64,000 nt of DNA from Bacteroidota bacterium (GCA_026391195.1 JAPLEI010000100.1:22256-86255), one strand, 5' to 3'; positions 31,663 to 43,400 are shown, counted from the first letter of the stretch. Numbers and translations: made by a program. Notes: generated from the letters alone by a model not told the origin.

Positions 31663-33162
31663 ATGCCTGCCCATCATAATAAACTTTTTGAAGAAGCTCA
31701 ATTACAACAGGCAGCCTATATTACCCGCAGATTATTTTTTAAAGATAGTCTGCTGGGGTTAGGAGGCCTGGCCCTGGGCTCGATGTTGGGAAGTTGTTCC
31801 GATTCGGTTTCACAGAATGGCATAATTGAGCGCGATCCCATTCACCCCTTATTACCCAGAGCCCCTCATTTTGCGCCACGTGCTAAATCAGTCATCTACC
31901 TACACATGGCCGGCGCTCCTTCTCAACTAGAACTTTTCGATTATAAGCCCGATCTGATGAAACTGGATGGACAATCTTGTCCGCCCTCCTTACTGGAAGG
32001 AAAAAAGTTTGCATTCATACGCGGCGTACCCACCATGTTGGGGCCACAGGCAAAGTTTGCACAAAGAGGCCAGAGCGGCGCCTGGGTTTCGGAACACTTG
32101 CCCCATTTTGCAGATGTAGCCGATGAAGTAAGTTTTTTAAAAGCCGTACAAACCGATCAGTTTAACCACGGTCCCGCACAAATGCTGATGCATACAGGTT
32201 CGGCTAGGGCGGGCAGACCTTCAATGGGTGCCTGGGCAACCTATGGACTGGGCAGTGAAAACAATAACTTACCTGGTTTTGTAGTACTCACTTCGGGGGG
32301 GCGTTTTCCAGATGCGGGTAAAAGTGTTTGGGGCAGTGGCTTTCTCCCTTCCGTTTATCAGGGAGTTCAATGCAGAAGTGAGGGCGACCCAGTACTTTTT
32401 TTACAAGACCCCGCCGGCATCAGTCGCGATTTGCGCAAAGCTTCTATTGAAGCGATTAACCAATCCAATGCAGCCACCTATGCTACTTTTCAGGATCCGG
32501 AAATCATTTCGCGGATGGCACAATACGAACTGGCTTTTCGCATGCAAATGTCGGTGCCAGATGTAATGAATATTCAGGATGAACCCGCTTATATTCATGA
32601 ACTCTATGGAAGTGACCCGGCAAAACCGAGCTTGGCCAATAATATTCTACTCGCCCGCAAGCTGGTAGAAAAAGGAGTACGCTTTGTGCAATTGTACGAC
32701 TGGGGCTGGGATACGCATGGAACCAGTGAAGACGGAGCGATTGATTATGGACTGATTAATAAATGTAAAACCATGGACAAACCCGTGGCTGCTTTATTGT
32801 TAGATCTGAAGCAACGGGGATTACTGGAAGATACCCTGGTAGTATGGGGAGGTGAATTCGGCAGAACACCAATGCAAGAGAACAGAGATGGCAAACAAAA
32901 TCCATTTAAGGGAAGAGACCATCATACCGAAGCATTTACCATGTGGATGGCAGGAGGCGGCATTCAACGGGGAACCAGTTATGGAGAAACCGATGAGATA
33001 GGCTATAGTGCTGTTTCCGGAAAAACAAGTACCTATGATGTACAAGCTACTATGCTGCATCAGCTGGGTTTCGATCATGAGCGATTTACCTATCCATTTC
33101 AGGGACGATCTTTCCGACTTACCGATGTGCATGGAAAAGTAATACAAGATATCATTGCATAA
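31663..33162 (+). CDS. DUF1501 family protein (probable Tat substrate)
   Basis: TRRLFFKDSLLGLGGLALGSML; LDLKQRGLLEDTLVVWGGEFGRTP; GRDHHTEAFTMWMAGGG. Confidence 0.93.
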   Translation: MPAHHNKLFEEAQLQQAAYITRRLFFKDSLLGLGGLALGSMLGSCSDSVSQNGIIERDPIHPLLPRAPHFAPRAKSVIYLHMAGAPSQLELFDYKPDLMKLDGQSCPPSLLEGKKFAFIRGVPTMLGPQAKFAQRGQSGAWVSEHLPHFADVADEVSFLKAVQTDQFNHGPAQMLMHTGSARAGRPSMGAWATYGLGSENNNLPGFVVLTSGGRFPDAGKSVWGSGFLPSVYQGVQCRSEGDPVLFLQDPAGISRDLRKASIEAINQSNAATYATFQDPEIISRMAQYELAFRMQMSVPDVMNIQDEPAYIHELYGSDPAKPSLANNILLARKLVEKGVRFVQLYDWGWDTHGTSEDGAIDYGLINKCKTMDKPVAALLLDLKQRGLLEDTLVVWGGEFGRTPMQENRDGKQNPFKGRDHHTEAFTMWMAGGGIQRGTSYGETDEIGYSAVSGKTSTYDVQATMLHQLGFDHERFTYPFQGRSFRLTDVHGKVIQDIIA

Positions 33163-34111
33163 AATGCGAACCATGCCCATCAACCGAAGAAATTTTATAA
33201 CCCTTTCAAGTGCCCTAGCTGCAGGCAGTTTTTTGCAGGCAGGGGCTAATCATCCTCAAAAAAATTGTATGCAAATACCCGCCGAATTTTCTCCCCTGAT
33301 ACTAGCCACCAACTGGGGCTTTGAAGGAAGTACCGATGCCTTTTGTGCCAAAGCCAAAGCAGCCGGATATGATGGCATTGAAGTATGGTGGCCAACTTCG
33401 GAAGCAAGTCAACAGGAACTTTTTCAGGCGCTGGAAAAATATCAGTTACAGGTGGGCTTTTTAACCGGCGGCAGCAGTTCGCAACCCGAAAAACATGTAG
33501 AGCAGTTTACGCAAATGATAAAAGGAGCAATGTTGCAAACCCGAATTCGACCTTTGTATATCAATTGTCATTCCGGAAAAGATTATTTCACCCCGGCGCA
33601 AAATCTACCCTTTATCCAACTCACGCAACAACTCAGTGGGCAAACCGGCATTCCCGTATATCACGAAACCCATCGGGGACGTATGTTATATTCCGCACCC
33701 ATTACCCGCCAATACCTGGAACAACATCCTGATCTTAAACTAACGTTGGATATATCTCACTGGTGTAATGTGCATGAATCCTTATTGCAAGACCAAACCG
33801 AAACCATTCAACTGGCACTTAAAAGAACCGGACATATCCATGCCCGCATCGGTCATGCCGAGGGCCCGCAAGTAAACGATCCCAGAGCCCCCGAATGGAA
33901 ACAGGCAGTAGATCAACACTTGCAATGGTGGGATACCGTGGTGCAACAGGCAATTGCGGGAGGGGCTTCGCGGATGACCTTTCTCACTGAGTTTGGACCA
34001 GCAGATTATTTACCCACCTTACCCTATTCGAGACAGCCGGTGGCGAACCAGTGGGATATTAATGTATACATGATGCAATTGATTCGTAACCGCTATAGTG
34101 CTAAAAAATAA
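33155..34111 (+). CDS. Sugar phosphate isomerase/epimerase-like TIM barrel (probable Tat substrate)
   Basis: INRRNFITLSSALAAGSFL; AAGYDGIEVWWP; DISHWCNVHES; GHIHARIGHAEGPQ. True start is likely an internal ATG at about 33164-33173. Confidence 0.85.
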   Translation: MHKMRTMPINRRNFITLSSALAAGSFLQAGANHPQKNCMQIPAEFSPLILATNWGFEGSTDAFCAKAKAAGYDGIEVWWPTSEASQQELFQALEKYQLQVGFLTGGSSSQPEKHVEQFTQMIKGAMLQTRIRPLYINCHSGKDYFTPAQNLPFIQLTQQLSGQTGIPVYHETHRGRMLYSAPITRQYLEQHPDLKLTLDISHWCNVHESLLQDQTETIQLALKRTGHIHARIGHAEGPQVNDPRAPEWKQAVDQHLQWWDTVVQQAIAGGASRMTFLTEFGPADYLPTLPYSRQPVANQWDINVYMMQLIRNRYSAKK

Positions 34112-35505
34112 TGGAGTCAATCGTTACAATACTCGGAAAGCTTCACCCCTTATGGGTTCACTTGCCTGTAGGTGTTTTATTGCTCACGATTTTTTTTCAG
34201 TGGTTATCGAATAAAGAAAAATATGCCGGACTAATAGTGGCTATTCGGCCCGCTTATCTGGTGGGTATGGTAACAGCTGCTGCTGCCGTAGTAAGTGGAT
34301 GGCTGTTGGCTGATAGCGGTACCTATTCGCAGGAAGCGGATATTTTATTTACGCACCGCTGGTTGGGTATTGGCGTTTTGCTGTTGAGTGCAGGCGGTTA
34401 CTGGATGCAACCCCATGCTTCTCGTTTAGTACAAAATATTTGGGCAGGGGTGTTGTTGATGGTGGTAACAGCTGCAGGGCATTATGGGGGAACGCTTACG
34501 CATGGGGAAGGATATTTATGGACAGCTACGCCTGCGGCACCCACACAAGTAATCGCACCCATCACCTCAGCGCAGGATGCAGCAGTGTATGCTCAGTTGG
34601 TGCAACCTGTTTTAAACAGTAAATGTGTGGGTTGCCATGGACCCAAAAAGCAAAAAGGAAAACTCCGTTTAGACGATAGCAGTTATCTGTTGAAGGGCGG
34701 CGAACATGGAGTAGTTTTTAAAATGGGCCTTGCTGCTGAAAGCGAATTGTTCAAGCGCATCACGCTAGACCCCTTGGAAGAAAAACACATGCCTCCAAAA
34801 GGAAAGCCTGCTTTAACAGAACAGGAAATACAATTAATTACCTGGTGGATTAATAGTGGGGCGGGCTGGCATACAAAAGTAAAAGAGCTTGCCCAACCCG
34901 AACCCATTAAAAATTGGCTGAAAAGTTTAGAGAGTCCGATAAAAGAAAAGAGATCATTGATTCCGGAAATGCCAGTTGCGGCTGCGGCAGAAAAAATAAT
35001 AGCATCGCTACAAGCTGCGGGTGTAGTGATTGTGCCGGTTGCAGCGAATAGTAATTATTTATCGGCAAGTATGATTAATATGCCGGCTGCCTCCGATTCA
35101 GTTATACAACTACTGCAACAACTGCAAGCCCAAATTATCTGGATGAAAGCAGACTATCTGCCCGCTACCGAGCAAATTGTAAATGCCATTAGTTCTTTGA
35201 GCAATCTCACCCGGTTAAGCTGGGCGCATGGTAAATTAACAGATAAGTACTTGCCTGCTTTCCGATCGCTCAGTCAATTACAATACCTGAACCTCTCGAA
35301 TAATCCCATCAGTCGCGATGCCCTCTTTTCGCTACAATCGTTGCCTAAATTGCAGTCGCTGTATATATGGAACACCAAAATAGTAGGCAATGAAATAGCC
35401 GCTTTGGCTTCAGCGTTCCCCCACACACAATTGGATACTGGAAACTATCGGCTGGCAATGATAGCGGCGGATACAATTCCGGTGAAAGCACCACCGGTAA
35501 AATAG
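34111..35505 (+). CDS. DUF2231-like membrane domain, PSCyt1 c-type cytochrome and LRR-like C-terminus
   Basis: LGKLHPLWVHLPVGVLLLTIFF; CVGCHGPKKQKGKLRLD; LQYLNLSNNPISRDALFSLQSLPKLQSLYIWNTKI. Confidence 0.88.
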   Translation: MESIVTILGKLHPLWVHLPVGVLLLTIFFQWLSNKEKYAGLIVAIRPAYLVGMVTAAAAVVSGWLLADSGTYSQEADILFTHRWLGIGVLLLSAGGYWMQPHASRLVQNIWAGVLLMVVTAAGHYGGTLTHGEGYLWTATPAAPTQVIAPITSAQDAAVYAQLVQPVLNSKCVGCHGPKKQKGKLRLDDSSYLLKGGEHGVVFKMGLAAESELFKRITLDPLEEKHMPPKGKPALTEQEIQLITWWINSGAGWHTKVKELAQPEPIKNWLKSLESPIKEKRSLIPEMPVAAAAEKIIASLQAAGVVIVPVAANSNYLSASMINMPAASDSVIQLLQQLQAQIIWMKADYLPATEQIVNAISSLSNLTRLSWAHGKLTDKYLPAFRSLSQLQYLNLSNNPISRDALFSLQSLPKLQSLYIWNTKIVGNEIAALASAFPHTQLDTGNYRLAMIAADTIPVKAPPVK

Positions 35506-35599
35506 GTTTACATATAGTGTTTGGCTATTATCGGGAATTGAGAAACGGACAAGTATTTATTACGTATTCCCCTTATATATGTGGTGAATAATTGCTTTA

Positions 35600-35621
35600 T
35601 TCGCCGCAATAATGCGGAGAA
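35600..35621. promoter_or_regulatory. Inverted repeat, candidate operator of the fic gene
   Basis: TTCGCCGCA ATAA TGCGGAGAA (one mismatch), immediately upstream of TATTTTTG (35629-35636). Confidence 0.5.
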
Positions 35622-35647
35622 AAAGAGCTATTTTTGCCGCATAATTG

Positions 35648-36754
35648 ATGCGTACGATGGCAAAATACATCTATCAATATGAAAACTGGACAACCTTTAC
35701 ATGGCAAGAGACGGACGTAAATCTACTACTTGGTGAGGTAAGACATTTGCAAGGGAAGCTGCTTGGACAAATGAAAACGGTTGGATTTAACACGCAAGAG
35801 GAAGCCTCACTCAGAGCGCTCACCCTAGATGTTGTTAGCACCTCAGAAATAGAAGGGGAGAAATTAGATTACGCACAAGTTCGGTCGTCCATTGCCAGAA
35901 AATTGGGAATCAATATTGCCGGACTAGTTCCAAGCAATAGAAATGTGGAAGGTGTGGTAGAAATGATGCTGGATGCAACTCGGCAATTTCAGCAGCCGCT
36001 AACCAATAAACGGCTGTTTGCATGGCATGCTGCACTTTTCCCAACCGGATATAGCGGAATGGTTAAAATTGAGACAGGCAGGTATCGCTCAGAAGAAATG
36101 CAAATCGTTTCGGGAGCAATGGGTAAAGAAAAAATACATTATGTTGCCCTGCCAGCTAAAGAAGTAAAGGCAGCAATGAACAAATTCCTGGTGTGGTTCA
36201 ACAATAGTCAGCCCATAGATCCCGTAATCAAATCAGCCATTGCGCATTTTTGGTTTATCATCATACACCCTTTTGATGATGGGAATGGCAGAATAGCAAG
36301 AGCACTGAGTGACCTCCTGCTTGCAAAGTCGGAAGCAACATCCGAAAGATACTACAGCATTTCCAGTCAAATACTGGCAGAGCGTAAACAGTACTATGCT
36401 GTTTTACAAAGCATGCAACATAGTTCGGGAGATATTAGTGAATGGATAAACTGGTTTCTACATTGTTTGAAAAATGCATTGCTATCTTCAGAAAAAAGTT
36501 TACAAAATATTTGGAGAAAAGCTACATTTTGGCAAATACACGAAACAACAGCATTAAATGATCGACAGCGATATATGCTCAATAAACTATTAGATGGATT
36601 GGAAGGGAAACTAAAATCATCTAATTGGGCGAAAATGACAAAATGTTCTTCCGACACTGCACTTCGCGATATAAAAGACCTGATTGAAAAAGGAATTTTA
36701 CAACAAGAAAATGAAGGGGGTAGAAATACCAATTATGAATTGCGAGATTTTTAA
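35648..36754 (+). CDS. Fic-family protein with N-terminal DUF4172-like domain and C-terminal winged-helix region
   Basis: Fic motif HPFDDGNGRIAR; N-terminal WTTFTWQETDVNLLLGEVRHLQGKLLGQM. Confidence 0.93.
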   Translation: MRTMAKYIYQYENWTTFTWQETDVNLLLGEVRHLQGKLLGQMKTVGFNTQEEASLRALTLDVVSTSEIEGEKLDYAQVRSSIARKLGINIAGLVPSNRNVEGVVEMMLDATRQFQQPLTNKRLFAWHAALFPTGYSGMVKIETGRYRSEEMQIVSGAMGKEKIHYVALPAKEVKAAMNKFLVWFNNSQPIDPVIKSAIAHFWFIIIHPFDDGNGRIARALSDLLLAKSEATSERYYSISSQILAERKQYYAVLQSMQHSSGDISEWINWFLHCLKNALLSSEKSLQNIWRKATFWQIHETTALNDRQRYMLNKLLDGLEGKLKSSNWAKMTKCSSDTALRDIKDLIEKGILQQENEGGRNTNYELRDF

Positions 36755-36790
36755 AACCCGGATAGATTCTGAAAAACATTGTAAAAAGGA

Positions 36791-38017
36791 CTACTCAACC
36801 CGATGCAACCCCTTATGGCCAAAGGCTTGGTGCAAGCGGCCTTTATCAAACATCTTTTCATGATGCGAAATCACAATGGTAGCCACCCCATTACCGATAA
36901 AATTGGTTATCGCCCTGGCTTCCGACATAAATCGATCTACCCCTAACAAAAGTGCCAATCCTTCTATCGGTATAACTTTTGTTGCGGTTAAAGTAGAGGC
37001 TAATATAATAAAGCCACTACCCGTAACACCGGCAGCCCCCTTGGAGGTAACCATCAATATACCAATGATGGTGATGATTTGAGAGAAATTCAGGTTGATA
37101 TCAAATACCTGCGCCAGAAAAATCATGGCCATCGACAAATAAATAGAAGTACCATCCAGGTTAAATGAATAGCCGGCCGGCACCACCAAACCAACCACCG
37201 ATTTATGGCATCCCATAGCTTCTAGTTTTTCCATCAGCGAAGGCAAACCCGCTTCGGAAGAGGAGGTTCCGAGCACAATCAGCAACTCATTTTTTATGTA
37301 GGCGAGAAAAGCAAGTATACTGATAGAATAATATTTGAGCAAACCTCCCAATATCAAAAAAATAAACAATGCCATGGTTAGATATACGCACAACATCAAT
37401 TTACCCAAGGGCAGCAGGGAGGCAACTCCATATTTTCCGATGGTAAAAGCCATTCCGCCAAAAGCCCCCACCGGAGCGAGTTTCATAACCCAATGCAGTG
37501 CCTTAAACACATAAGAAGAGGCGATATAAAAGTAATGCAGCACTTGCTCTCTGCGCACACTGCGGCTGATAACAATACCCACCACAATGGCAATTAGTAA
37601 AACCTGAATGGTGCTATTGTCTTTAAAAAAATCTATCCACGAGATGGAAGGATTGCCTGTTTTGTATTTAGAAATATCCGCAGCACCGGCCGCCTTAGTA
37701 TTGATGCCCGCTCCAGGTTTAAAAATCCAGCCAACTGCCATGCCGATTATCAAAGCAATGGTGGTTACTATCTCAAAATAGAGTAAGGCTTTTCCGCCAA
37801 CCCTACCTACTTTTTTCAAATCACCCATTCCGGAAATACCGGTAACGATGGTAATAAAAATAATAGGACCAATAAACCATTTTACCACCTGAATAAAATA
37901 GTCGCCCAGTGGCTTCATCTTTACGGCTGTTGCCGGACTAAAGTGCCCCAACAGTACACCGGCAGTAATGGCGAGTAATACCCAAAAGGTTAAATTGGTA
38001 ATTAACTTCTTTATCAT
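36791..38017 (-). CDS. Dicarboxylate/amino acid:cation symporter (DAACS family)
   Basis: GTSSSEAGLPSLMEKLEAMGCHKSVVGLVVPAGYSFNLDGTSIYLSMAMIF; start trimmed to MIKKLITNL. Confidence 0.93.
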   Translation of the reverse strand: MIKKLITNLTFWVLLAITAGVLLGHFSPATAVKMKPLGDYFIQVVKWFIGPIIFITIVTGISGMGDLKKVGRVGGKALLYFEIVTTIALIIGMAVGWIFKPGAGINTKAAGAADISKYKTGNPSISWIDFFKDNSTIQVLLIAIVVGIVISRSVRREQVLHYFYIASSYVFKALHWVMKLAPVGAFGGMAFTIGKYGVASLLPLGKLMLCVYLTMALFIFLILGGLLKYYSISILAFLAYIKNELLIVLGTSSSEAGLPSLMEKLEAMGCHKSVVGLVVPAGYSFNLDGTSIYLSMAMIFLAQVFDINLNFSQIITIIGILMVTSKGAAGVTGSGFIILASTLTATKVIPIEGLALLLGVDRFMSEARAITNFIGNGVATIVISHHEKMFDKGRLHQAFGHKGLHRVE

Positions 38018-38027
38018 GTGCGGGGCA

Positions 38028-38819
38028 TTACTGATTTTGTTTACGCTGAATTTGCTCAACCATTTCGGCACATAATTTCATTTCCTGCTCTGTGAGCTGC
38101 ATCAATCGAAATGATTCCCCGTCTTTATCCGGATAATTATATACTGTTTGAAATTTAGAAGGAAGTTGTCCGGTTATTTTTTTTATAAAACTCAAGGCAA
38201 TTAAAAAAGTTCCCAAATTAGCCGGATGTGATCCGTCGGTAAAAAACAAGTTCATCTCCGGATGAAGCTCCCTCGCCAACTGCCAGGCATCCCCTACCGG
38301 CACTCGAGTGGCTCCGGTGTTGGCAGATAACTCCTGATAGGCCTGTGTAATTACCGACTGAGTTTCCGGTGTTTTCTCCCGGGCCCAGGTGGTATACAAA
38401 TAAGGGTTAGCCCCCTGTTTGCTGATCAATTTACAAAACAACGCACCATAATACAGAAGGCTGTCTTTATGCTCAATAGGCCACATGCTATTATCCTGAA
38501 TTACCACTACATCGTACTTCTTTTGGCTGATCAGTTCTTTAGAACGCAATCCCCGCAATCCACGCCAATGTTCACCCAGGTGGGCAGCCCCTACGGTTGA
38601 CTTAGTACAAATCAACTGAGTAGGCATCGACTCGGTGAGTAAATTAATCAGTTGTGAGAGGTTATTATAATATACATAGCTATTGCCCACAAACAATACC
38701 CGAATGGTATCGCGCTTATCGGCAGCTTGCAGTTGGGTGCTGCTCAATATTACTATGAACAGCATCCAACTTCTAAGCACTTGCCAATTGATAGCAAACT
38801 TTTTATTTACCCTATTCAT
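38028..38819 (-). CDS. SGNH/GDSL-like hydrolase
   Basis: RVLFVGNSYVYYNNL; DGSHPANLGTFLIAL. Confidence 0.8.
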   Translation of the reverse strand: MNRVNKKFAINWQVLRSWMLFIVILSSTQLQAADKRDTIRVLFVGNSYVYYNNLSQLINLLTESMPTQLICTKSTVGAAHLGEHWRGLRGLRSKELISQKKYDVVVIQDNSMWPIEHKDSLLYYGALFCKLISKQGANPYLYTTWAREKTPETQSVITQAYQELSANTGATRVPVGDAWQLARELHPEMNLFFTDGSHPANLGTFLIALSFIKKITGQLPSKFQTVYNYPDKDGESFRLMQLTEQEMKLCAEMVEQIQRKQNQ

Positions 38820-40417
38820 TAGAATCCGGGGTTTTGCACCATATTCGGATTATTCTGCACCTGTGATACCGGAATCGGCAGAATAGTACGAAGTGTGTAT
38901 GAACTTGTTAGGGTAGCATATGAAATTAATCGGGAAGCGCCATTGCCGGCAGCATTGATTTTCACGTAATTCGTTTGGGTTCTGTTTAAATCAAACAACC
39001 GCTGCCCTTCTAACGCAAACTCCTTTCTTCTTTCTACAATAATACTATCTACAAAGGCAGTAGCCCGAATAGAACCCACTGGAGGAGTAGCTAATAATGA
39101 AGCTACATAGGGTTTGGTAGTAGAAGCAGTGTCGCGTAACTTTCTAATCAGGTTAATATCAGTAAGGGAGGAATTCAACTGGTTGGCATCATTATTTGCG
39201 ATAGCCAAACGTGCCAGTGCCTCTCCTCTAGACAAATACATTTCCGCTACCCGAAGCACTTTGATGTTTTCTAGATAGGTGCTGATATTTACATACTTGG
39301 CACAAAGGGGTACATTGGTTTCTCCGCCCAACGAATTACGATTTCCCAAGGCAATAAAACCTCTGCGCACATCGGTAGCAGCATAGGCATCATACAGGCC
39401 ACGGAACGTAGATAGGGTGGTACCTGTGCTTTTACTGTTCATGCTGGCAATGGTACCCAATAATTCGCCATATCCCTGCTGACTAGATAAATAAGCATAA
39501 GAATCGCTGCCGGGATTGTCGTTGGAATTATTAACTACTTCAAAAATAGACTCAATACTGTTTTGGGTACGGAAGTCTTGCACCATAGAACTATACGGAT
39601 ACAAGGAATATTTTCCTGAAGCAATCACTTCAGTGGAAGCAGTTACCGCCGTTGCCCAGTCTTCTTTAAAGATAGCAATTCTGGCACGAAGCGCTAATAC
39701 ACTAAATCTATTCAACCGGGTTCTGAACAAGGCGCTGTTTACTGTTCCGCTGCTGATTACCCCTCCACTAACGGGCATGCGCTTTAATGCATCTGTAATA
39801 TCCTTATCAATTTGTGTATACACTTCTGCAGCAGTATTACGGGCAGGATAAACTACATCGGCAATAGTAGTAATTGACTTTAAAACCAAGGGCACACAAA
39901 GGTGAGAACCATCGGCAGTAAATTTTAATGGGCGACCAAAGAATTTGGCCAGATCAAAATATACCAACGCTCTTACTGCATAGGCTTCTCCCACCAATTG
40001 CAACGCTTCTTCCTGCTCTAAAGCGGTGGCCACTTTTTTTATATTATCCTCATTGGCAATAATCGTATTGGCATTGGTAACTACCTGATACATCTGATTC
40101 CACATACGGCTTACATTGGCATCCGTAGCAGTATGCGTCATCGTATTCATACCAGTATATCGGTTTCCGGTTTTAACGCTTCGCGTCATGTTATCAGATA
40201 ATACCTCTGGAATTACCATAGCATCTCTTCCATAATAGCTATACGATTGCATCAAAGAATACAATCCGTTTACAGCTGCGCGAGAGGTGGATACCTGAGA
40301 AAACACATCCGTAGTTAACACACTTTGCTGTGGTTTCACTTCCAGGAAATCTTTGTTACAGGCAACTAAACAAGAGCCGGCAAAAACAATAAATAATAAC
40401 TTTTTCATATTCTTCAT
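38819..40417 (-). CDS. SusD/RagB-family lipoprotein
   Basis: CLVACNKDFLEVKPQQSV; IVERRKEFALEGQRLFDLNRT; ILPIPVSQVQNNPNMVQNPGF. Confidence 0.95.
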   Translation of the reverse strand: MKNMKKLLFIVFAGSCLVACNKDFLEVKPQQSVLTTDVFSQVSTSRAAVNGLYSLMQSYSYYGRDAMVIPEVLSDNMTRSVKTGNRYTGMNTMTHTATDANVSRMWNQMYQVVTNANTIIANEDNIKKVATALEQEEALQLVGEAYAVRALVYFDLAKFFGRPLKFTADGSHLCVPLVLKSITTIADVVYPARNTAAEVYTQIDKDITDALKRMPVSGGVISSGTVNSALFRTRLNRFSVLALRARIAIFKEDWATAVTASTEVIASGKYSLYPYSSMVQDFRTQNSIESIFEVVNNSNDNPGSDSYAYLSSQQGYGELLGTIASMNSKSTGTTLSTFRGLYDAYAATDVRRGFIALGNRNSLGGETNVPLCAKYVNISTYLENIKVLRVAEMYLSRGEALARLAIANNDANQLNSSLTDINLIRKLRDTASTTKPYVASLLATPPVGSIRATAFVDSIIVERRKEFALEGQRLFDLNRTQTNYVKINAAGNGASRLISYATLTSSYTLRTILPIPVSQVQNNPNMVQNPGF

Positions 40418-40428
40418 TTTTTCTGGAA

Positions 40429-43400
40429 TTATAAATTGATGTCAATACCTAACAATACGGTTCTAAATACCGGTGGACGCTGCGACAATACTCCGTCTAC
40501 AGAAACTTCCGGATCGGTATTAAATCGCTTGTCTTTGGTGTAGGTGAATACATTCTGTGCGCGCATATAAATTCGGGCACTGTTGATTTTCCATTTAGAA
40601 AGCATCTTAGGCGCAATCGTGTAAGACAAAGTAATATCTCTCAACCGCAGATAGCTACCATCATATAAAAAGCGACTGCTTTCTGGACTGCTACCAGCTG
40701 TAGGGCCAAGGAATATCGGCTTGGGCACATCCGTTTTTTGTCCCACCGTTGTCCACCGTCTTTCATATTCATATCTGCTTAAGCCATTGCTCTGATCGGA
40801 GAATCCCAGGTTCGCATCTGTTTTTTGCAGATATCCATACTCATCATAAATCGTATTACCCCAAAAAGCATAGAACTGAAAGCTAAGTCCAATTCCATGA
40901 TAAGTAAACGAGTTGGTAAGTCCTCCGTAAAACTTAGGAGAAGCACTTCCAAAAGCTTGCCGAGGTAATGCGGTAGTAAACACATTGGTTGTAGTGTCTT
41001 TTGCAGTATTTGTGTACCACAGCTGTTCGCCATTATCTGGATTTACACCCGCATAGGCCCTTTGATAGTGGGTATAAAAATCATATCCCACTTTACGCAA
41101 ATAGCTTCCGGATGGATAAGAAGGATCCAGTTCCGTTACCCGATTACGGTTTGTAGTAATATTAAAATCGGTGGTCCATTTTAACCCACGAGCAGATGTT
41201 GGTGCTATGTTAATAGAAGACAAAGTCAACTCCACACCACTATTTCGCATCGCACCGCTATTTACTGTAATGCTGGATACGCCATTTACACTGGGTACTG
41301 GCTGACTGATTAATAAATTACTACTAACCCGGTTATAATATTCGATGGACCCTGAAAAACGTCCTTTCGCCAATGCGAAATCGAGCCCTATGTTAAAGGG
41401 AATATTTTTTTCCCAGGTAAGGTTATCATTGGCCAACTGAGAAAGGGTAAGACCAGAACGGAAATCGTAGTCGCTACCTGCAGAATACAATCCCTGTGAT
41501 TCAAAGTTATCGATACCCTGATTTCCGGTATATCCATAGCTGGCTCTCAGTTTCAAATCTTTCACCCAATCTACGTTGAAGAATTTTTCATTGCTAATAT
41601 TCCAGCCCGCACCAACTGACCAGAATACGGCTGATTGAAAATTCTTGGCAAAACGAGAAGAAGCATCCTGACGAATAGATCCTGATACAAAGAAGCGATC
41701 GTTATAGCTATAGTTACCATTTAAAAATTTACTTAACAAGCGATTACCAGTAGCAGTTCCCGTGGTGGTAACCGGATTAGATCCGCCAGCAGGTGTATTG
41801 GTACCCGGTGCAATTCCATTTACTTCTATGGTGATATCCATATCTGACCGACTCTGGTTTTCGATACCGGCAAAGAGTTCCAGACTATGATCGTCTTTAA
41901 AAGTGGTTTTATATCGAACGATATTGGTGGTTATCCAGTTAATAATATCCTGCGAATAGTTGCTGATAACACCCCCAGCAGCCACATTTGCATTACCTAC
42001 GCGTGGATCATAAAAAATGGAAGTGAAAGCATGGTTAAAATCCAACGCATAATTTCCTTCAAAAGTGAGGCCCTTGGCTAAGCGAATGGTTGGACTCAGC
42101 ACCGCAGAAATATTATAGGTTTTCGCATTACGCTTGGTGGTTTCCAACACGGCTACTGGATTGTATCCGCTGTTGTAACCCAGTTCGTAGGTTGTACCAT
42201 CACTTTTATAAACGGGTAACCAAGGTGCTAAACGATACATAGCTCGCACGGGGTTTCCGAAGAAACTACCGCCCAAAAAGTTACTGGTACGCTGATAACT
42301 TCCGCTGATTCCGCCTTTGATAGTTATGCTTTTGGCAATTTCAGAGTTTACGTTTACCCGATAAGTGGCTTTATCGTAGTCGATATTTTTAGTAGGGGCA
42401 TCCGCTTTATAATAGCTTCCAGATAAGAAATAAGTGGTTTTATCACTTCCGCCACTGGCGTTGAGGTTATACTGTGAGTAGTTACCCTGACGAAGAACTT
42501 TATCAAACCAATCGGTATTTACGGTTGGATCTACGCCGTTGGCGGATAATAAAGAATCAAAAGAACTGGCTCTGTTGCCGGCATTTACCCAACCCTCTTT
42601 ATAATATTGTAAGTACTGGGGAGTAGTGAGTGTTTTTTGTTCTTCCCGAATGGTATTGCTGGTTACTCCACGCTGATAAATTAATCCCAGTTTGGTTTTT
42701 CCTGCCTTCCCTTTTTTGGTGGTAATTAATATTACCCCATTGGCAGCTCGGGATCCATATAAAGAAGTGGCGCTGGCATCTTTCAATACCGTAAGATTTT
42801 CAATATCGTTGGCGTTTAATCCGGCAATGGTGTTACTGTTCAAACCAGAAATATCTCCGCTCACCACCGGAATACCATCTATAACATACAAAGGAGCCGC
42901 TGTTGCATTGATAGAGCCTACACCCCGAATACGAATATTGGGCACACTTCCCGGCTGACCCGATCCGTTGGTACTTTGCACACCGGCAATATTGCCCTGC
43001 ATGGTTTCCTGTACAGAGGCATTGGGGGCAGATTCGATTATGGTATTTTTAATGGTACCTACCGAACCGGTAAATGTTTTCTTGCGCTGATTAGAATAAG
43101 CAACCACCAATACATCTTCCAGGTTATTCTCTGCCTGCTGCATTTGAACGGTGAGTGATTGATTGGGGAAGTTGGATACCGTTTCGGACTGCAGATCTAC
43201 CCGGCTAAAACGCAAGGTTTCTCCTTTTTTCAGTACGATGGTAAAAGACCCATCATCGGCAGTAACGGTTCCGGTTTTGCTTTTGGATGTTTGTACAGAA
43301 ACATTACCCAAGGGCGTGTTCTCTTTTTGTAAAACAACCTTCCCTTTTATGGTTCTGCTTTCGGGCACCGCGGTTTGCGACCAGGCCGCCTGTGGAACAG

